In this document: in pieces, positions 37,497 to 39,321 of the stretch
Position numbering within the stretch: position 1 is the first letter of the stretch
How the letters are laid out: each line of letters begins with the position of its first letter
Notes under the pieces: generated by a model
Told to the model about the DNA's origin: nothing
The model's input: only the letters and a program-made list of their open reading frames with translations
Database searches by the model: none
NCBI GenBank assembly: GCA_025057615.1
Contig: JANXBF010000011.1
Location: 1 to 39,321 of the forward strand
Direction of reading: 5' to 3'
DNA from: Candidatus Calescibacterium sp.
Lineage (GTDB): Bacteria > DRYD01
DNA length: 39,321 nt
Position numbers and translations under genes: made by a program

Positions 37497-38856
37497 GAAC
37501 ATTTTTATACTTATTTGACAATTTTATATTTTTGAGAGATGCTAAATAAATAACTACAGCAAATATAATCCAGGAAAATAAGGGAATAAACACATTTTGA
37601 CTCTTAAATAGCAATACATCAACAGAGGCGAGTAACATGTGTATTAAAGTTATAGGTATAAAGGCTTTCCATGCCAAGTCCATCAAATGATCTATTCTTA
37701 TCCTTGGATAGGTCCATCTGAAAAACATTATCAATCCAACAATCAAGAAAGTTTTAAAAATGATCCAGATGAAATTATCATTTACTGCTAATATAGATTC
37801 ATATATTCCCCAACTCTGCAAAACAGGGGAGATAGCATTAAGCAAAGAATGAGGAATAAGAGAATACCCTCCCAAGAATATTGTGGCTATAATAGCACTG
37901 TTGAAGAACAAATATCCATACTCTGCAAGATAAAAAAGAGCAAAAGCCATACTACTGTATTCAGTTACAAATCCGGCAACAAGTTCTGACTCAGCTTCTG
38001 GTAAATCAAAAGGAGCCCTGTTATTCTCAGCAACCATAGACCACAGGAATATTATAAACATAAGTGGTTGGTAAAACACTAGCCAAAAATAAGTATTCTG
38101 AAAATTCACTATATCAACAATTTTAAAACTACCTGTGAATACCGTAACAGATAAAAAAGACAAAAGAAGAGGTATCTCATAGCTCAGCATTTGGGCCACT
38201 GTTCTCAAACCACCAAGAAGAGAATATTTATTATTAGAAGCCCAAGCAGCAATCACAAGAGACAAAACCATATAACTTGAGACAGCAAAAATGAACAATA
38301 ATCCAACATCTAACTGATTCAATAAGATATAGTTATTTGAAAAAGGAAACATTCCAAAAGCTATCACCACAGTGACAAATGCCAAAACAGGAGACAAAAT
38401 AAACAGGAAAGGATAAGAACCCTGAGGAACCATTATTTCTTTCTGAATAAGTTTAATAACGTCAGCAATAGGTTGGATTATTCCTCCCAGCCACATATTT
38501 TTTGATCCAGCTTTAAGAAGAAAAGGAATATTTATTAGAGTTGGTCCCATCCTACCCTGAATCTTTGCAGACAGCTTTCTCTCTATCCAAACATTAACTA
38601 TAACACTTACCATTAATACAGTAATGATAATAAGTGTTCCTATGACAGAAGAAAAAACCAGCCAAGGTACGGTTCCAAATCCTTTCCAAAAACCACCGTT
38701 TATTCCCAACAAATTATTAACGAAATTCAGAACTCCAAACTTATTAAGAAGCAAATAAAATGGTAAAAATAGAAAAATCAATATAAAAGAAACCAGAAAA
38801 TAGAAAACCAATGTTTTTAAAGTAAAACTGATAAACCTGAGAATATCATTTTTCAT
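37483..38856 (-). CDS. nuoH: NADH-quinone oxidoreductase subunit H-like protein (NuoH)
   Basis: VWIERKLSAKIQGRMGP, QPIADVIKLIQKE, VAENNRAPFDLPEAESELVAGFVTEYSSMAFALFYLAEY, FRWTYPRIRIDHLMDLAWKAFIPITL. Confidence 0.96.
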   Translation of the reverse strand: MKNDILRFISFTLKTLVFYFLVSFILIFLFLPFYLLLNKFGVLNFVNNLLGINGGFWKGFGTVPWLVFSSVIGTLIIITVLMVSVIVNVWIERKLSAKIQGRMGPTLINIPFLLKAGSKNMWLGGIIQPIADVIKLIQKEIMVPQGSYPFLFILSPVLAFVTVVIAFGMFPFSNNYILLNQLDVGLLFIFAVSSYMVLSLVIAAWASNNKYSLLGGLRTVAQMLSYEIPLLLSFLSVTVFTGSFKIVDIVNFQNTYFWLVFYQPLMFIIFLWSMVAENNRAPFDLPEAESELVAGFVTEYSSMAFALFYLAEYGYLFFNSAIIATIFLGGYSLIPHSLLNAISPVLQSWGIYESILAVNDNFIWIIFKTFLIVGLIMFFRWTYPRIRIDHLMDLAWKAFIPITLIHMLLASVDVLLFKSQNVFIPLFSWIIFAVVIYLASLKNIKLSNKYKNVPKYT

Positions 38857-38943
38857 TCAGCACCTCCAAAGAAGATAAAATCCATAGCTTTCTTCCATAT
38901 TTTTCTTCAGACAAAAAAACTTTCCTTTCAAAATAAATATGGA

Positions 38944-39321
38944 TTACGAAGAGTACATACTGGCACCATAAAAAGTACTTAAAACTTTGTATAAATGACT
39001 TTCTAACTTATTAACATTCTTCAAATTCATTTTATAATCATTGAAATCTATAATGGAGGAGTTTAGTGTTTGATCTTTTGTGATAATTTTTGTAATTAAT
39101 TCATTGTGTATATTTGTTTTCATAAATTGATTATTGTTATTTTTGTCATTATTAAGAAAAGACAATCTAACGTTTTGAGAATATAGATAATCCTTATCTT
39201 CATATGAATTGGCTATTGGAAAACCTGCTATAGTATTCAAAATGGAGTCCAAATTTCTTACAAAGATATCAAAATTATTCTCATTCATAACCAAACTATT
39301 AATAAAAATAGAAAATTTTGT
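38944..39321 (-). CDS. C-terminal part of an unidentified protein, open at the right edge
   Basis: In-frame codons continue upstream of the reported TTG start at 39294 to the window edge (TKFSIFINSLVMNENNFDIF...GASMYSS*); position upstream of nuoH would fit another complex I subunit but no motif was recognised. Confidence 0.45.
   Translation of the reverse strand, partial: TKFSIFINSLVMNENNFDIFVRNLDSILNTIAGFPIANSYEDKDYLYSQNVRLSFLNNDKNNNNQFMKTNIHNELITKIITKDQTLNSSIIDFNDYKMNLKNVNKLESHLYKVLSTFYGASMYSS

Noticed and set aside
1-39321. tRNA/rRNA genes, CRISPR arrays, transposases or prophage genes
   Set aside because: None recognised on either strand by eye; a tRNAscan-SE/Infernal run would be needed to exclude divergent small RNAs.

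Overview
AT-rich bacterial window, densely packed and mostly minus-strand. Contents along the window: a truncated PLD-SNF2 helicase (minus, runs off the left edge); a monocistronic protoglobin (plus) ending at a strong bidirectional terminator; dnaK; a long minus-strand block holding a probable exopolysaccharide synthesis/export locus (deacetylase-like, bactofilin-like, GT2, Phe-rich membrane protein, YaiO-like beta-barrel) behind a Clp/Hsp100-like ATPase; comF, deoC, radA, jag/khpB, yidC, a TPR protein, lepA, a CcdA homologue, recJ, pilT and a zinc-ribbon/repeat protein; a plus-strand block glmM-ffh-rpsP-efp-dacB-GT2; then a minus-strand block (5'->3' on the minus strand) nuoH, a GltD-like oxidoreductase, a NuoI-like ferredoxin, a SigH-family sigma factor, icd, mdh, gltA, rpsT, rplT. 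Strongest leads: (1) a rewired complex I module in which the N-terminal segment of NuoI appears fused to a GltD-like flavoprotein while the NuoI 2x[4Fe-4S] domain is a separate small protein; (2) a CcdA/DsbD-type protein that reads as a circular permutation, with the LSPC helix at the C-terminus; (3) two similar, covarying H-type pseudoknots in intergenic gaps before jag and before mdh; (4) a compact exopolysaccharide/bactofilin locus coupled to an unusual Hsp100 ATPase. No rRNA, tRNA, CRISPR array or transposase was recognised. All family calls are by eye; no searches or folding programs were run.
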